In this document: positions 15,602 to 24,745 of the stretch, in pieces
How positions within the stretch are numbered: the stretch's first letter is position 1
How the letters are laid out: each line of letters begins with the position of its first letter
Assembly (NCBI GenBank): GCA_902586905.1
Contig: CACIJH010000003.1
Location: 1 to 64,000, forward strand
Direction: 5' to 3'
DNA: 64,000 bases
Source: an uncultured Bacteroidota bacterium
Lineage (GTDB): Bacteria > Bacteroidota > Bacteroidia > Flavobacteriales > Flavobacteriaceae
Made by a program: the position numbers and the translations under genes
Notes under the pieces: model-generated
Database searches by the model: none
What the model was told of the DNA's origin: nothing
What the model saw: only the letters and a program-made list of their open reading frames with translations

Positions 15602-16909
15602 TTATACACGCTTGATTTCAGCACCGATAGATTGTAGTCTCTCAACGATGCGTTCATAGCCACGATCGATCTGTTCGATGTTGTGAATCGTACTTTTTCC
15701 TTTTGCAGACAAAGCAGCAATTAACAGCGATATTCCAGCACGAATATCAGGAGATGTCATTGTTGTTCCTTTGAGGGAAGATGAAAAGTCATGCCCAATA
15801 ACAGTCGCTCGGTGAGGGTCACAAAGAATAATTTTTGCCCCCATATCGATGAGCTTATCAACAAAAAACAAGCGGCTTTCAAACATCTTTTGATGAATCA
15901 GTACACTCCCTCTAGCCTGAGTAGCGACCACAAGCATAATGCTTAAAAGATCGGGGGTGAAACCAGGCCAAGGCGCATCGGAAATGGTCATTATTGAACC
16001 ATCGATAAAACTCTGAACTTCATAACCATCAGTATGTGCAGGGATATAAATATCATCCTCGCGCTTTTCAATGCGAATCCCCAATTTTTGAAATACACTT
16101 GGAATTTGACCCAAATTGGCCCAAGAAACGTTCTTGATTGTCAATTCGCTACGTGTTAGTGCTGCCAAACCAATCCAACTGCCGATTTCAACCATATCAG
16201 GTAAAACACGATGGGTGGTTCCAGAAAGGCTGTCAACACCTTCAATGGTCAATCGATTTGATCCAACGCCAGAGATTTTGGCACCCATTCTGTTGAGCAT
16301 ACCACAGAGTTGTTGTAAATAGGGCTCGCAGGCAGCGTTGTAGATTGTTGTTATGCCTTCTGCAAGAACAGCTGCCATCACCAAGTTGGCTGTTCCAGTG
16401 ACAGAGGCCTCATCAAGAAGTAAATAGGCTCCTTTCAGTCTGTCTGTCTCAACACTGTAAAAGTGGTTTTCGCGATCATAGTTGAAATCAGCACCCAATT
16501 TTATGAGTCCATCAAAATGAGTATCGACTCGTCTTCTTCCGATTTTATCTCCACCAGGTCGTGGAATATAGCCTTTACCAAATCGAGTCAGCAAAGGCCC
16601 AACCAACATAATCGACCCTCTGATTTTTCTTCCATCAGACTTAAAATCATCTGACTTGAGATAATCTAGATTGATTTGGTCAGCTTGAAAAACATAGTGA
16701 TTGTCACTCTTTTTTTGAATACGAACACCCAGTGCTTCTAAAATTTGAAGTAATTTGTTGATATCAACGATATCTGGAACATTGGTAATTTCGACTGGCT
16801 CTGCTGTGAGAAGAACTGCACATAAAATTTGAAGTGCCTCGTTTTTTGCGCCTTGCGGCTCAATGGTACCCGATAGCGACTTTCCACCCTCTACAACAAA
16901 TGTTCCCAT
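15602..16909 (-). CDS. murA: UDP-N-acetylglucosamine 1-carboxyvinyltransferase with Asp in place of the catalytic Cys
   Basis: The 435-residue enzyme adds enolpyruvate from PEP to UDP-GlcNAc, the first committed step of peptidoglycan synthesis. The N terminus is FVVEGGKSLSGTIEPQGAKNEAL with the usual Lys-Asn pair. The mobile loop reads PRPGGDKIG, so D121 stands where E. coli has Cys115, the residue alkylated by fosfomycin. Cys-to-Asp MurA enzymes are active and fosfomycin-resistant in other bacteria. It lies two bases downstream of the DUF4290 gene. Confidence 0.95.
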   Translation of the reverse strand: MGTFVVEGGKSLSGTIEPQGAKNEALQILCAVLLTAEPVEITNVPDIVDINKLLQILEALGVRIQKKSDNHYVFQADQINLDYLKSDDFKSDGRKIRGSIMLVGPLLTRFGKGYIPRPGGDKIGRRRVDTHFDGLIKLGADFNYDRENHFYSVETDRLKGAYLLLDEASVTGTANLVMAAVLAEGITTIYNAACEPYLQQLCGMLNRMGAKISGVGSNRLTIEGVDSLSGTTHRVLPDMVEIGSWIGLAALTRSELTIKNVSWANLGQIPSVFQKLGIRIEKREDDIYIPAHTDGYEVQSFIDGSIMTISDAPWPGFTPDLLSIMLVVATQARGSVLIHQKMFESRLFFVDKLIDMGAKIILCDPHRATVIGHDFSSSLKGTTMTSPDIRAGISLLIAALSAKGKSTIHNIEQIDRGYERIVERLQSIGAEIKRV

Positions 16910-16911
16910 TT

Positions 16912-17559
16912 TTACTTTCGACGTTTGTGTCGATATTTTTTGTTTCTGTTGGAGTGTTGCTGCTTTTGACGACCAAATCGTTTGTTGCTAAGTCGAATCA
17001 GTTCCTCAGAGCTCGTTAACATTTCGTTTGAATTTTTGAGGTTGATTGCTCCATTTGAAATCTCAAACAAGTGCTCAAAAATAACAGCATCTTCAACAGT
17101 ATCTTTGTTCCAATTCAAAAAACATTTTTTCATGTGATTTGCAATCACATAAACCAACGCATCTTTCTGCTCACCCTCAGAAAACGTAAGTGCAGCATCA
17201 ATCATACGCTTGATGTTATTTCCATAAAAACGATACTTTGGGAAATTTTGTGGATAGTTCAATGGGTCTGGACGTGCAGTGAGAACTTCTTTTTCAGGGA
17301 TTGGAAATGGTGAATCTACATCGAGAGAAAAATCAGACATGATAAACAACTGATCCCATAATTTGTGCTGAAAATCTGGGACATCACGAAGGTGAGGGTT
17401 TAAATTTCCCATCACTCCTATGATGGCATGAGCCATTTTGTTTCGTTGTTCTTTTTTGGGTTCTTTCAAAGCCTGGTCTACCATCTTTTGAATATGACGA
17501 CCATATTCGGGTATTCGTAAATGGCTTCGTTGGGTGTTATACTGAAGTGTTTCTTCCAA
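16912..17559 (-). CDS. DUF4290 protein
   Basis: The 215-residue protein starts LQYNTQRSHLRIPEYGRHIQKMVDQAL and matches the DUF4290 family, confined largely to Bacteroidota and commonly adjacent to murA. It is helical, with no signal peptide or membrane segment. The last 25 residues are Lys/Arg/Gln-rich (RFGRQKQQHSNRNKKYRHKRRK), suggesting contact with nucleic acid or membrane. The function is unknown. It ends two bases before murA, in the same operon. Confidence 0.85.
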   Translation of the reverse strand: MEETLQYNTQRSHLRIPEYGRHIQKMVDQALKEPKKEQRNKMAHAIIGVMGNLNPHLRDVPDFQHKLWDQLFIMSDFSLDVDSPFPIPEKEVLTARPDPLNYPQNFPKYRFYGNNIKRMIDAALTFSEGEQKDALVYVIANHMKKCFLNWNKDTVEDAVIFEHLFEISNGAINLKNSNEMLTSSEELIRLSNKRFGRQKQQHSNRNKKYRHKRRK

Positions 17560-17598
17560 TGTTAATGATTAAATGATACTGTAAAAATACTAAAATTA

Positions 17599-17889
17599 CT
17601 ACAACTGAATGATGCCTTCTATCTGTGAAACCTGTTTATATTTTGATATAATCTCATCTGGCGAATCAAATACACCTTCAATCGAAATGCTTACATAGGT
17701 GTTTTTTGAGGAATTTCTCTGTTTGATTTTGACAGGATTGTTTATAAAAATATTCTGTAAAGTCGACTTTTTTTCATCATCAGCTGGCAAAATAAACTTA
17801 AACATATAGTTTGAAGGCCAATCTGTTGACTCTGCAAGTTGCTCACGAAGTCGGTTGTAAAAAGATGTGGTTTTATCTGCTTCAGACAT
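17599..17889 (-). CDS. DUF493 (YbeD-like) protein
   Basis: A 96-residue protein from the ATG at 17889 with the small alpha/beta ferredoxin-like DUF493 pattern: WPSNYMFKFILPAD..., a central strand TYVSISIEGVFDSPDEIISKYKQVSQIEGI. A nine-residue upstream extension beginning MFKKNIFVK is possible but less likely. The family has no firmly known function. It lies 39 bases upstream of DUF4290 on the same strand. Confidence 0.82.
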   Translation of the reverse strand: MSEADKTTSFYNRLREQLAESTDWPSNYMFKFILPADDEKKSTLQNIFINNPVKIKQRNSSKNTYVSISIEGVFDSPDEIISKYKQVSQIEGIIQL

Positions 17890-17951
17890 CTTGACAAAGA
17901 TATTCTTTTTAAACAAGAATAAAATTGAAAAATTGTAAATTGGCTAATCAT

Positions 17952-18482
17952 ATGGATAAACATAAAAGATATGTCCTCACTGGTGCTCCTGGAAGTGGAA
18001 AAACCACCCTTTTAGAAGCATTGCGAAGCGATCAGGTAACGTGTTTTGACGAGGTGTTTCGGAAGCTCTTTCTCGAAGCTAAGAATCGAGGAGTTGACTC
18101 TCCTTTTCAAGATGAGCCACTGTCGCTGAGTTTGGAAATTATCAAAGGGCGTGTTGCTGATTTTAAGGCTGCTGCTGTATCTAAAATTCATCTCTATGAC
18201 AGAGGCGTTCACGATGCAATTGCATACTTGGATGGTATTCGAGTTGGTGTGCCAGCACACTTGATCGAAATATGTAAATCACATGTTTATGACAAGGTGT
18301 TTATACTTCCTCCATGGGAAGATATTTTTAGAAATGATAAAGAGAGAATTGAAGAATTTAGCGAAACAGAAGCGATTCATCTAGAACTTGTCAAAACTTA
18401 TACCTTATATGGCATGCCGCCCATAATTGTGCCAAAACTATCTGTCGAAGAACGTGTTTCTTTTATCAAAAATCACCTATGA
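17952..18482 (+). CDS. AAA-type ATP/GTP-binding protein (AAA_28-like)
   Basis: The 176-residue P-loop protein has Walker A VLTGAPGSGKTTLLEAL near the N terminus, followed by CFDEVFRKLFLEAK. A central LYDRGVHDAIAYL resembles nucleotide- or nucleoside-kinase-like AAA_28 domains. The substrate is unknown. I chose the ATG at 17952; a TTG at 17925 would add nine residues without family support. Its stop overlaps the recQ ATG by four bases. Confidence 0.8.
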   Translation: MDKHKRYVLTGAPGSGKTTLLEALRSDQVTCFDEVFRKLFLEAKNRGVDSPFQDEPLSLSLEIIKGRVADFKAAAVSKIHLYDRGVHDAIAYLDGIRVGVPAHLIEICKSHVYDKVFILPPWEDIFRNDKERIEEFSETEAIHLELVKTYTLYGMPPIIVPKLSVEERVSFIKNHL

Positions 18483-20353
18483 GCAAAGCCCACGACCTAC
18501 TGAATAAATATTGGGGCTGGTCTGATTTTAGGCCAGGTCAGGAAGAAGCTATACAAGCTTCACTTTCGTCTGAAAACACCCTTGTTGTATTGCCAACTGG
18601 GGGTGGAAAGTCCTTGTGTTATCAAATGAGCGCGCTTTTGCAAGAGGGGATATGTGTGGTTGTCAGTCCACTTATCGCCTTGATGATTGACCAAGTCAAT
18701 TCGCTCAAAAGAAAAAACATTCGTGCGATGTCTATTCATGGAACAATGCGCGAAAATGAATTGGTGGAAGCCTTGGATCAATGTGCTTTTGGAAATATCA
18801 AATTGTTGTACCTATCGCCTGAACGCCTACTCAACCCTATTGTAGCCCAGCGTTTGAAAACATTAGATATATCTCTTTTAGCAGTGGACGAAGCGCACTG
18901 TATCTCTCAATGGGGTCATGACTTCCGACCTGCCTATCGCAAGATTGGTGAGTTTCATAAACTGATCAATGAACCCCCAATCATGGCACTCACTGCCACT
19001 GCAACACCAAAAGTTAAAGAAGATATTATTGCATCGCTGGAATTGAAAGACACAAAGCTGATTCAGACCTCTTTTGCTCGAGAAAATTTATCATACAGGG
19101 TTATACATACTGAAAACAAACTCGGGGCAATCAAACAGATGATTGCCAATCGCTCAGAGACCATCATCATTTATTTGCGTACGAGAAAGCACTGCGAAAC
19201 ACTAGTCGAACAGCTTCAGTTGGAGGGTATTGCTGCTCGATATTTTCATGGTGGTAGCACAAACAAACCCCAGCTCATCGATGAATGGCAAAGTGGAAGA
19301 TATCCAATTATGGTGGCAACCTCGGCATTTGGGATGGGAATTGACCAGTCTGATGTGCGACAAGTGATTCATCTTGCACTTCCAGAAAGCATCGAAAACT
19401 ACTATCAAGAAGCTGGGCGAGCTGGACGTGATAAGAAACCTGCAACAGCTTCAATTGTTACGAGTACTCGAGATGTTCAAGTTGTAGAAAGACAATTAAT
19501 TGATTCTATTTCAGACCCTGCTTTTATTCGTCAAGTCTATTTCAAATTGTGCTCCTTTTTTCAAATTGCCTATGGAGAACTGCCACAAGATCCACTTGAT
19601 TTATCTTTTGAGACCTTTACAAACTCATATGACCTACCACCAAAAAAAACCTATGAGGCTTTTAAAGTTTTTGATCGTATTGGAAGTATTCGTTTGACAA
19701 ATCTTGTTGTCGAAAGGTTTCGATTACAAGTGCTATACAAGGGAAAAGAACTCCAAAAGCTGATTGCGAAAGATTCGGTTTTGTCCACCCTGCTGAACAC
19801 GTTGGTGAGACTGTATCCAAATATCACAGAAACAGCACAGTCGGTAGATGGCAACCAACTGAGTAAACGAACTGGGATTGGAATGGAAAAGCTCAAAGAT
19901 TATTTTGCTGCATTGGAGCAAAACAAATATGCTGAAATCACATCATGGAATTGTGATACTCGATTGTATTTTCTCGATCCACGTGAGGACGATTATATTC
20001 TAAATCGTGCAGTAAATCATGTCAAGCAAAGCATACAGACTAGAAAAAATCAGTTGCAAGCTGTGAAAGACTATATCAACGACGACAAAAACTGTAAGCA
20101 GGCTTTTCTGCTCAACTATTTTGGGGAGACGAACAACAATTCGTGTGGTCAATGCAGTAGTTGTGTTTCTTCACCAAGTGCTACGCAACTTCAAACTTCT
20201 ATTTTGGATGTTTTAAAACAACAACCAGCAACAGTGAAAAAGCTTTCAAAATTGCTTGAGACAGAGGAAAAAACTATCATTGCAGTCGTAATGGAAATGC
20301 TCAACGAGGAGCTTGTTTTAGAAAAAAATCAGTTATTTCATATCAACCAATGA
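18479..20353 (+). CDS. recQ: ATP-dependent DNA helicase RecQ
   Basis: The 624-residue 3'-5' helicase acts in recombination and repair of stalled forks. Motif 0 is FRPGQEEAI (17-25), Walker A TGGGKS (40-45), and the DEAH box sits in AVDEAHCISQWGHDFRP. Motif VI is YYQEAGRAGRD. The RQC zinc-binding region has C-KQAFLLNYFGE...CGQCSSC. A winged-helix-like C-terminal segment follows, and a canonical HRDC domain is not obvious. It is coupled to its neighbours by ATGA overlaps at both ends. Confidence 0.94.
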   Translation: MSKAHDLLNKYWGWSDFRPGQEEAIQASLSSENTLVVLPTGGGKSLCYQMSALLQEGICVVVSPLIALMIDQVNSLKRKNIRAMSIHGTMRENELVEALDQCAFGNIKLLYLSPERLLNPIVAQRLKTLDISLLAVDEAHCISQWGHDFRPAYRKIGEFHKLINEPPIMALTATATPKVKEDIIASLELKDTKLIQTSFARENLSYRVIHTENKLGAIKQMIANRSETIIIYLRTRKHCETLVEQLQLEGIAARYFHGGSTNKPQLIDEWQSGRYPIMVATSAFGMGIDQSDVRQVIHLALPESIENYYQEAGRAGRDKKPATASIVTSTRDVQVVERQLIDSISDPAFIRQVYFKLCSFFQIAYGELPQDPLDLSFETFTNSYDLPPKKTYEAFKVFDRIGSIRLTNLVVERFRLQVLYKGKELQKLIAKDSVLSTLLNTLVRLYPNITETAQSVDGNQLSKRTGIGMEKLKDYFAALEQNKYAEITSWNCDTRLYFLDPREDDYILNRAVNHVKQSIQTRKNQLQAVKDYINDDKNCKQAFLLNYFGETNNNSCGQCSSCVSSPSATQLQTSILDVLKQQPATVKKLSKLLETEEKTIIAVVMEMLNEELVLEKNQLFHINQ

Positions 20354-21300
20354 AACCACTTCGAATCATATATATGGGAACACCAGCTTTTGCAATATCA
20401 CCTTTGCAAAAGATTCTTAATAGCGAACACGAAGTAATTGCTGTTGTCACTGCACCAGACAAAAAATCTGGCAGAGGAAAACAATTGACTGCATCCCCTA
20501 TAAAGGTTTTTTGTACAGAAAACAATCTCCCCGTTTTACAGCCCCCCAACTTAAAAGATGAGTCATTTATTTCCGAGTTAAAAGAGCATAACGCAGATGT
20601 GTTTGTGGTCGTTGCATTTCGAATGCTCCCAAAAGAAGTTTGGTCTATACCTTCAAAAGGATCATTTAATTTGCACGCTTCTCTATTACCCAAATATCGT
20701 GGTGCTGCCCCTATCCATTGGGCAATTATCAATGGAGAAGAGGAAACAGGCGTAACTACGTTTTTTATAAATGAACACATCGATACAGGAGAAATCATTG
20801 CACAAAAGCAAACAACGATATTACCTGATGAAAATACAGGAATCCTTAGCAACAGGTTGGAAAGTTTGGGTGCTGACTTAGTTCTTGAAACGCTTCAATT
20901 TATCGCAGCTGGGAAAGTAAATTGCATTCCACAACCAAAAACTGAAGAGCATCTTGCCCCTAAATTAAAACGAGAAAACACCCAACTGCAATGGAATGAA
21001 GATGGGAAAGTGATTGAAAGGCTCGTCAGGGGATTACAGCCCTACCCTTGCGCATGGACAAACCTTCAGAACAATGGGACATCAACCTACTGCAAAATTC
21101 ATCAAGTCGAATTTTTTGAGGGGAAACAAATGCATCAACCTGGTCGCGTTTTTATAGACAACCGAAAACTCATGGTTTCTGTACAAAATGGAAGCATTCA
21201 TGTCAAAAGACTTCAACTTCAAAACAAAAAACCAATGAGCGATTTCGAACTGCTCAACGGATATGAAATGAACGACCAGGCATATTTCGAAAATCCATAA
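20350..21300 (+). CDS. fmt: Methionyl-tRNA formyltransferase
   Basis: The 316-residue enzyme formylates initiator Met-tRNA with 10-formyltetrahydrofolate. The catalytic segment FNLHASLLPKYRGAAPIHWAI contains the family SLLPxxRG motif, followed by GVTTFFINEHIDTGEII. The C-terminal OB-like domain is present. The ATG overlaps the recQ stop by four bases. Confidence 0.95.
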   Translation: MKPLRIIYMGTPAFAISPLQKILNSEHEVIAVVTAPDKKSGRGKQLTASPIKVFCTENNLPVLQPPNLKDESFISELKEHNADVFVVVAFRMLPKEVWSIPSKGSFNLHASLLPKYRGAAPIHWAIINGEEETGVTTFFINEHIDTGEIIAQKQTTILPDENTGILSNRLESLGADLVLETLQFIAAGKVNCIPQPKTEEHLAPKLKRENTQLQWNEDGKVIERLVRGLQPYPCAWTNLQNNGTSTYCKIHQVEFFEGKQMHQPGRVFIDNRKLMVSVQNGSIHVKRLQLQNKKPMSDFELLNGYEMNDQAYFENP

Positions 21301-21321
21301 AAAAATTCGTACATTGTTGGA

Positions 21322-21888
21322 ATGAATACAAATCTTTCAAATGGAAAGTTGCTTGTCGCTGATCCATCAATCATTGGAGACTTTTCATTTACTCGTGCAG
21401 TCATCTTGTTGGCAGACCACAACAATGAGGGTTCTGTTGGTTTTATTCTAAACAAGAAAATGGCACATGATTTAAGCACATTTGTTCCTGAAATTTCCAA
21501 ACGCTTTTCTGTATTTGAAGGAGGGCCTGTCGATCAAGATCGGTTGTATTATATTCACAGTCGAAGCGACTGCATTCCCAACTCAAAACCCATATCTAAA
21601 AATCTTTTTTGGGGAGGCGATTTTGATGTGATTAAGAATATGATTAACGCTGGTGAGTTGTCAAGTGCTGATATCAAGTTTTTTTTGGGTTACTCTGGCT
21701 GGAGTTCTGATCAACTCAAGGAAGAAGTCAAACGCAACACATGGATTGTTTTGGATGATGGTGATGACGATAAAAAAGCCAATATCTCTTCCTCAAACGA
21801 TGCAACGTTTTGGAAGTCCAAAATGATTCGGCTGGGTGGGCATTACGCCATCTGGGCCAATTCGCCCAGTCATCCACACTTAAACTAG
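21322..21888 (+). CDS. YqgE/AlgH family protein
   Basis: A 188-residue UPF0301 protein. Conserved blocks are GKLLVADPSIIGDFSFTRAVILL, GSVGFILNK, FEGGPVDQDRLYYIH and FFLGYSGWSSDQLKEE. The biochemical function of the family is not settled. It follows fmt by 21 bases, probably in the same operon. Its 3' end overlaps the convergent aminotransferase gene by nine bases. Confidence 0.9.
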   Translation: MNTNLSNGKLLVADPSIIGDFSFTRAVILLADHNNEGSVGFILNKKMAHDLSTFVPEISKRFSVFEGGPVDQDRLYYIHSRSDCIPNSKPISKNLFWGGDFDVIKNMINAGELSSADIKFFLGYSGWSSDQLKEEVKRNTWIVLDDGDDDKKANISSSNDATFWKSKMIRLGGHYAIWANSPSHPHLN

Positions 21889-22719
21889 TGCCTTTTCATT
21901 GAGAAGACCAACAGCTTGCGCATACTTTTTTGATTGATACTCTTTTCTTCTGTAATTGGTCACTACTCGAATTCCTTGAATACTGTTTGTGAGCCAGAGT
22001 TCATCGGCTTTTTGTAGGTCGAAAGGATTCAATGTTGTTTCTTTACAACTGAGATCTAGCTCATTTGCCATGCTAATGAGTTGTTTTCTAATAATACCAT
22101 CCAAACAACCTGATGTTAAAGGGGGTGTGTGAATTTCGTTGCCAAAAAGTAAAAAAATGTTTGATTGAAGTGCTTCGACAACTTCTTTTTTATCATTCAC
22201 CAAAATACAGTTATCCAAGTCATTCTCTTTGGCAAAAATCGAAGCAAGTACATTGAGAATTTTATTGTTTGTTTTTAGATTGGATAGCAATGCTGGTTGC
22301 ACATAGTGATCTTTATACAAATCAACTCTATAATTAGGTATTTCACTCGAAAAGCTAGGTTGCTCTAAAGGCTTACAGTTAATAACAAATGAGACTTTAT
22401 TTTCATCAGGGGTATATCGCCCAGCGCTGTCGCGAAAGCAAGTTAAGCGCAGACGCCATGCAGCAGAGCTAACAGCTTGAGATTCGATCAAACGATTGCA
22501 CTGCTCAACAAAATACTCGGGAGTGAAAGTCATTGGAATCTCCATTCGTAGCAATCGCATACTGGCCATGAGACGAAAGTAGTGATCTTCCCAAAAAATC
22601 AATTTACCGCCCACTGCTTTGACAGTCTCAAAAACTGCATCGCCATAGGAGAACCCTCGATTAAAAAAGGGTAACACAGAATCGGAAGGTTGTACAAGAT
22701 TTCCGTTGAAGTTGACCAT
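21880..22719 (-). CDS. Class IV aminotransferase (BCAT / aminodeoxychorismate lyase type)
   Basis: A 279-residue PLP enzyme of fold type IV. It starts MVNFNGNL, carries FNRGFSYGDAVFETVK, the Schiff-base Lys in NLKTNNKILNVLA, and VEALQSNIFLLFGNEIHTPPLTSGCLDGI, which binds the PLP phosphate. The sequence fits either branched-chain aminotransferase or 4-amino-4-deoxychorismate lyase; I cannot decide which. I chose the ATG at 22719, which overlaps the upstream stop as ATGA, over a longer frame from 22767. Confidence 0.85.
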   Translation of the reverse strand: MVNFNGNLVQPSDSVLPFFNRGFSYGDAVFETVKAVGGKLIFWEDHYFRLMASMRLLRMEIPMTFTPEYFVEQCNRLIESQAVSSAAWRLRLTCFRDSAGRYTPDENKVSFVINCKPLEQPSFSSEIPNYRVDLYKDHYVQPALLSNLKTNNKILNVLASIFAKENDLDNCILVNDKKEVVEALQSNIFLLFGNEIHTPPLTSGCLDGIIRKQLISMANELDLSCKETTLNPFDLQKADELWLTNSIQGIRVVTNYRRKEYQSKKYAQAVGLLNEKALV

Positions 22720-23105
22720 CAAGCAGAGCCCAAAACTTGTTTGAGGTTTGAAATTTGATTCTCCCAAAACATTTTAGACTCTTCCAACTCGTCTTGATCG
22801 GCAAAATCAGAAACAATGAGAGAAACATCTTTGGTGATTTCATCAACTTGAATACGCATTTCAAAGTAGTACTTATCGAAGTCATCTTCGTAAGTCAACC
22901 ATTGAAAACGAACAAAATCGTTTTGCTTGTTTTTAATGAGCATGGCTTCCTCGCTGGAATCATCCCAGAAAAACTGATATTTTTCAGAGCGTGAGTTAAC
23001 ATTATCAGCAAACCACTCAGATAAACCAGAGGGCGTAAAGAGGTATTGGTAAAGCAGTTGTGGTGATGACTTAATTACGAATTCAATCTCAAAATGATCT
23101 TTCAC
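22719..23105 (-). CDS. START-like (AHSA1-type) domain protein
   Basis: About 128 residues from the GTG at 23105. The start of the domain, FEIEFVIKSSPQLLYQYLFTPSGLSEWFADNV, is typical of a small START/SRPBCC protein conserved in Bacteroidota. It is acidic overall and lacks a signal peptide. The ligand and function are unknown. A TTG/ATG reading that extends to 23195 would add about 30 unrelated residues and run through promoter-like DNA, so I rejected it. It is coupled to the downstream aminotransferase gene. Confidence 0.75.
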   Translation of the reverse strand: MKDHFEIEFVIKSSPQLLYQYLFTPSGLSEWFADNVNSRSEKYQFFWDDSSEEAMLIKNKQNDFVRFQWLTYEDDFDKYYFEMRIQVDEITKDVSLIVSDFADQDELEESKMFWENQISNLKQVLGSA

Positions 23106-23178
23106 AGATATTATTTTTATCAAAAAACCAATATAATATCTTTTTTGGTTGCACAAAAATTTAATCGTAAAAATATAG

Positions 23179-23210
23179 TTTGACATCTGAGACAAAACCC
23201 TCTATATTTG
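23179..23210 (+). promoter_or_regulatory. Bacteroidota-type promoter for tRNA-Met (TTTG-N20-TATATTTG)
   Basis: TTTG at 23179-23182 and TATATTTG at 23203-23210, separated by 20 bases, match the phylum's -33/-7 consensus exactly. The predicted start is about five bases downstream, just before the tRNA at 23222. Confidence 0.75.
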
Positions 23211-23221
23211 CAGTCGAATAT

Positions 23222-23295
23222 GGCGAGGTAGCTCAGGTGGTTAGAGCGTCGGATTCATAACCCGGAGGTCGGGAGTTCAAGTCTCCCCCTCGCTA
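23222..23295 (+). tRNA. tRNA-Met(CAT)
   Basis: A complete 74-base cloverleaf: acceptor GGCGAGG/CCTCGCT, D arm GCTC/GAGC, anticodon loop TTCATAA (CAT) and T arm GGGAG-TTCAAGT-CTCCC, with discriminator A. CCA is not encoded. The anticodon stem has one A-C pair next to the loop. CAT could also belong to a lysidine-modified Ile tRNA, but elongator Met is the simpler call. Confidence 0.9.
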
Positions 23296-23310
23296 CACTT
23301 ATTTTTATTC

Positions 23311-24330
23311 ATGATTCTAGTCACAGGCGGTCTCGGATACATTGGTGCCCATACAGTCGTATCATTGTTGGAAAACAATAGCCCAGTGGTGATTGTTGAT
23401 GATTTGTCCAACACCACAATTGATGTGCTTGACGGTATTGAAAAAGCTTGTGGAAAGAGACCGATTTTTGAACAAGTTGACTTGAAAAACAAAGCAAAGG
23501 TTCAGAAAGTTTTTGAGGACCATAAAATCAATGGCATCATCCATTTTGGTGCCTTTAAAGCAGTAGGAGAAAGTGTAGAAAAACCACTCTCCTATTATGA
23601 CAACAACCTCACTTCCTTAATAAATCTGCTGAGTGCTGCAAAGGATCAAAAACGTAAGATTCCCTTTATCTTTAGCTCATCTTGTACAGTATATGGCGAG
23701 CCAAAAACACTTCCGATTACTGAAAATGAGCCTAGTAAACCAGCCTTGTCACCCTACGGAAACACCAAACAAATTTGTGAAGAAATATTGTCAGATCTTA
23801 CAAAAGTAAATGACCTAATCCCTGTGATTGCTTTGCGCTACTTCAATCCAATAGGTTCACATTCATCGGCGGAAATTGGAGAACTCCCGCTGGGTGTTCC
23901 ACAAAATCTTGTTCCATTTATTACTCAATCGGCTGCAGGAATTCGAGGGCCAATTACTGTTTTTGGAAATGATTACCCAACCAAAGACGGTACATGCGTT
24001 CGCGACTACATACATGTAGAGGACTTGGCTGAAGCTCATGTGAGTGCGCTGGAATATCTCAAAAAAATCAAAAAATCCAATGTCTTTGATGTATTTAATG
24101 TTGGTACTGGAAATGGAAATTCGGTATTGGATATTATCACTACATTTGAACGTGTAACAGGTGTGACTTTGCAATACTCTATTGGGGAACGAAGAAAAGG
24201 TGATGTTGCAATTACCTATGCAGATACGTCAAAAGCAAATCGTATACTTGACTGGAAATTTTCAAAAACACTTGAAGAAGCTTTATTCTCAGCATGGCAG
24301 TGGGAAAAAAAGCTTAGGGGGAAGCGATAA
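23311..24330 (+). CDS. galE: UDP-glucose 4-epimerase
   Basis: The 339-residue extended SDR enzyme interconverts UDP-glucose and UDP-galactose. The NAD motif GGLGYIGAHT is at the N terminus. The catalytic Ser/Thr and YxxxK lie in SSSCTVYGEP and SPYGNTKQ. The substrate-binding blocks ALRYFNPIGSH and GTCVRDYIHVEDLA are present. Length is standard. The gene sits 15 bases after tRNA-Met. Confidence 0.94.
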   Translation: MILVTGGLGYIGAHTVVSLLENNSPVVIVDDLSNTTIDVLDGIEKACGKRPIFEQVDLKNKAKVQKVFEDHKINGIIHFGAFKAVGESVEKPLSYYDNNLTSLINLLSAAKDQKRKIPFIFSSSCTVYGEPKTLPITENEPSKPALSPYGNTKQICEEILSDLTKVNDLIPVIALRYFNPIGSHSSAEIGELPLGVPQNLVPFITQSAAGIRGPITVFGNDYPTKDGTCVRDYIHVEDLAEAHVSALEYLKKIKKSNVFDVFNVGTGNGNSVLDIITTFERVTGVTLQYSIGERRKGDVAITYADTSKANRILDWKFSKTLEEALFSAWQWEKKLRGKR

Positions 24331-24448
24331 ACCCCAATACTGAATCATTTAAAAGACTTTTATTATTTACTAACAAATTATTTTGTTTTTAATTTAAAAA
24401 TAAAATGATGAAATTATGTATTCGTAAGTTTTTAAACAAAACATTCAT

Positions 24449-24745
24449 ATGGCATCAGATATGCATAATAGAATTGAGTACATAATTGGCTCCGATCGAC
24501 TCTCTATTTCAGCATTTGAGTGTCAAATTGGTGTGGGCAGAAATTCCATTTCTACTTCTTTGCGCAAAAAATCATCTATTTCTCATGAAGTTATTAAGAA
24601 AATTCACATTTACTTTCCTAACTATTCTGTGGACTGGATTATTTTTGGGAATGAAAATGAAACGGAAGTTGTAATAAAAAAATTATCTGTAGAACTTTTG
24701 GGAATTTTCAAACGATGGAAAAACGAAAACGACAAAAATTTTTAA
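24449..24745 (+). CDS. Small HTH protein, repressor N-terminal domain-like
   Basis: A 98-residue protein with an XRE/cI-like DNA-binding domain: RIEYIIGSDRLSISAFECQIG, then GRNSISTSLRKKSSISHEVIKKI, ending YFPNYSVDWIIFG. In Bacteroidota this sequence pattern is usually the N-terminal part of phage or mobile-element repressors with a C-terminal S24 peptidase. Here that part is absent and replaced by about 30 charged residues. It may be a stand-alone regulator or a remnant. Its last bases overlap the hisS stop by four. Confidence 0.65.
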   Translation: MASDMHNRIEYIIGSDRLSISAFECQIGVGRNSISTSLRKKSSISHEVIKKIHIYFPNYSVDWIIFGNENETEVVIKKLSVELLGIFKRWKNENDKNF

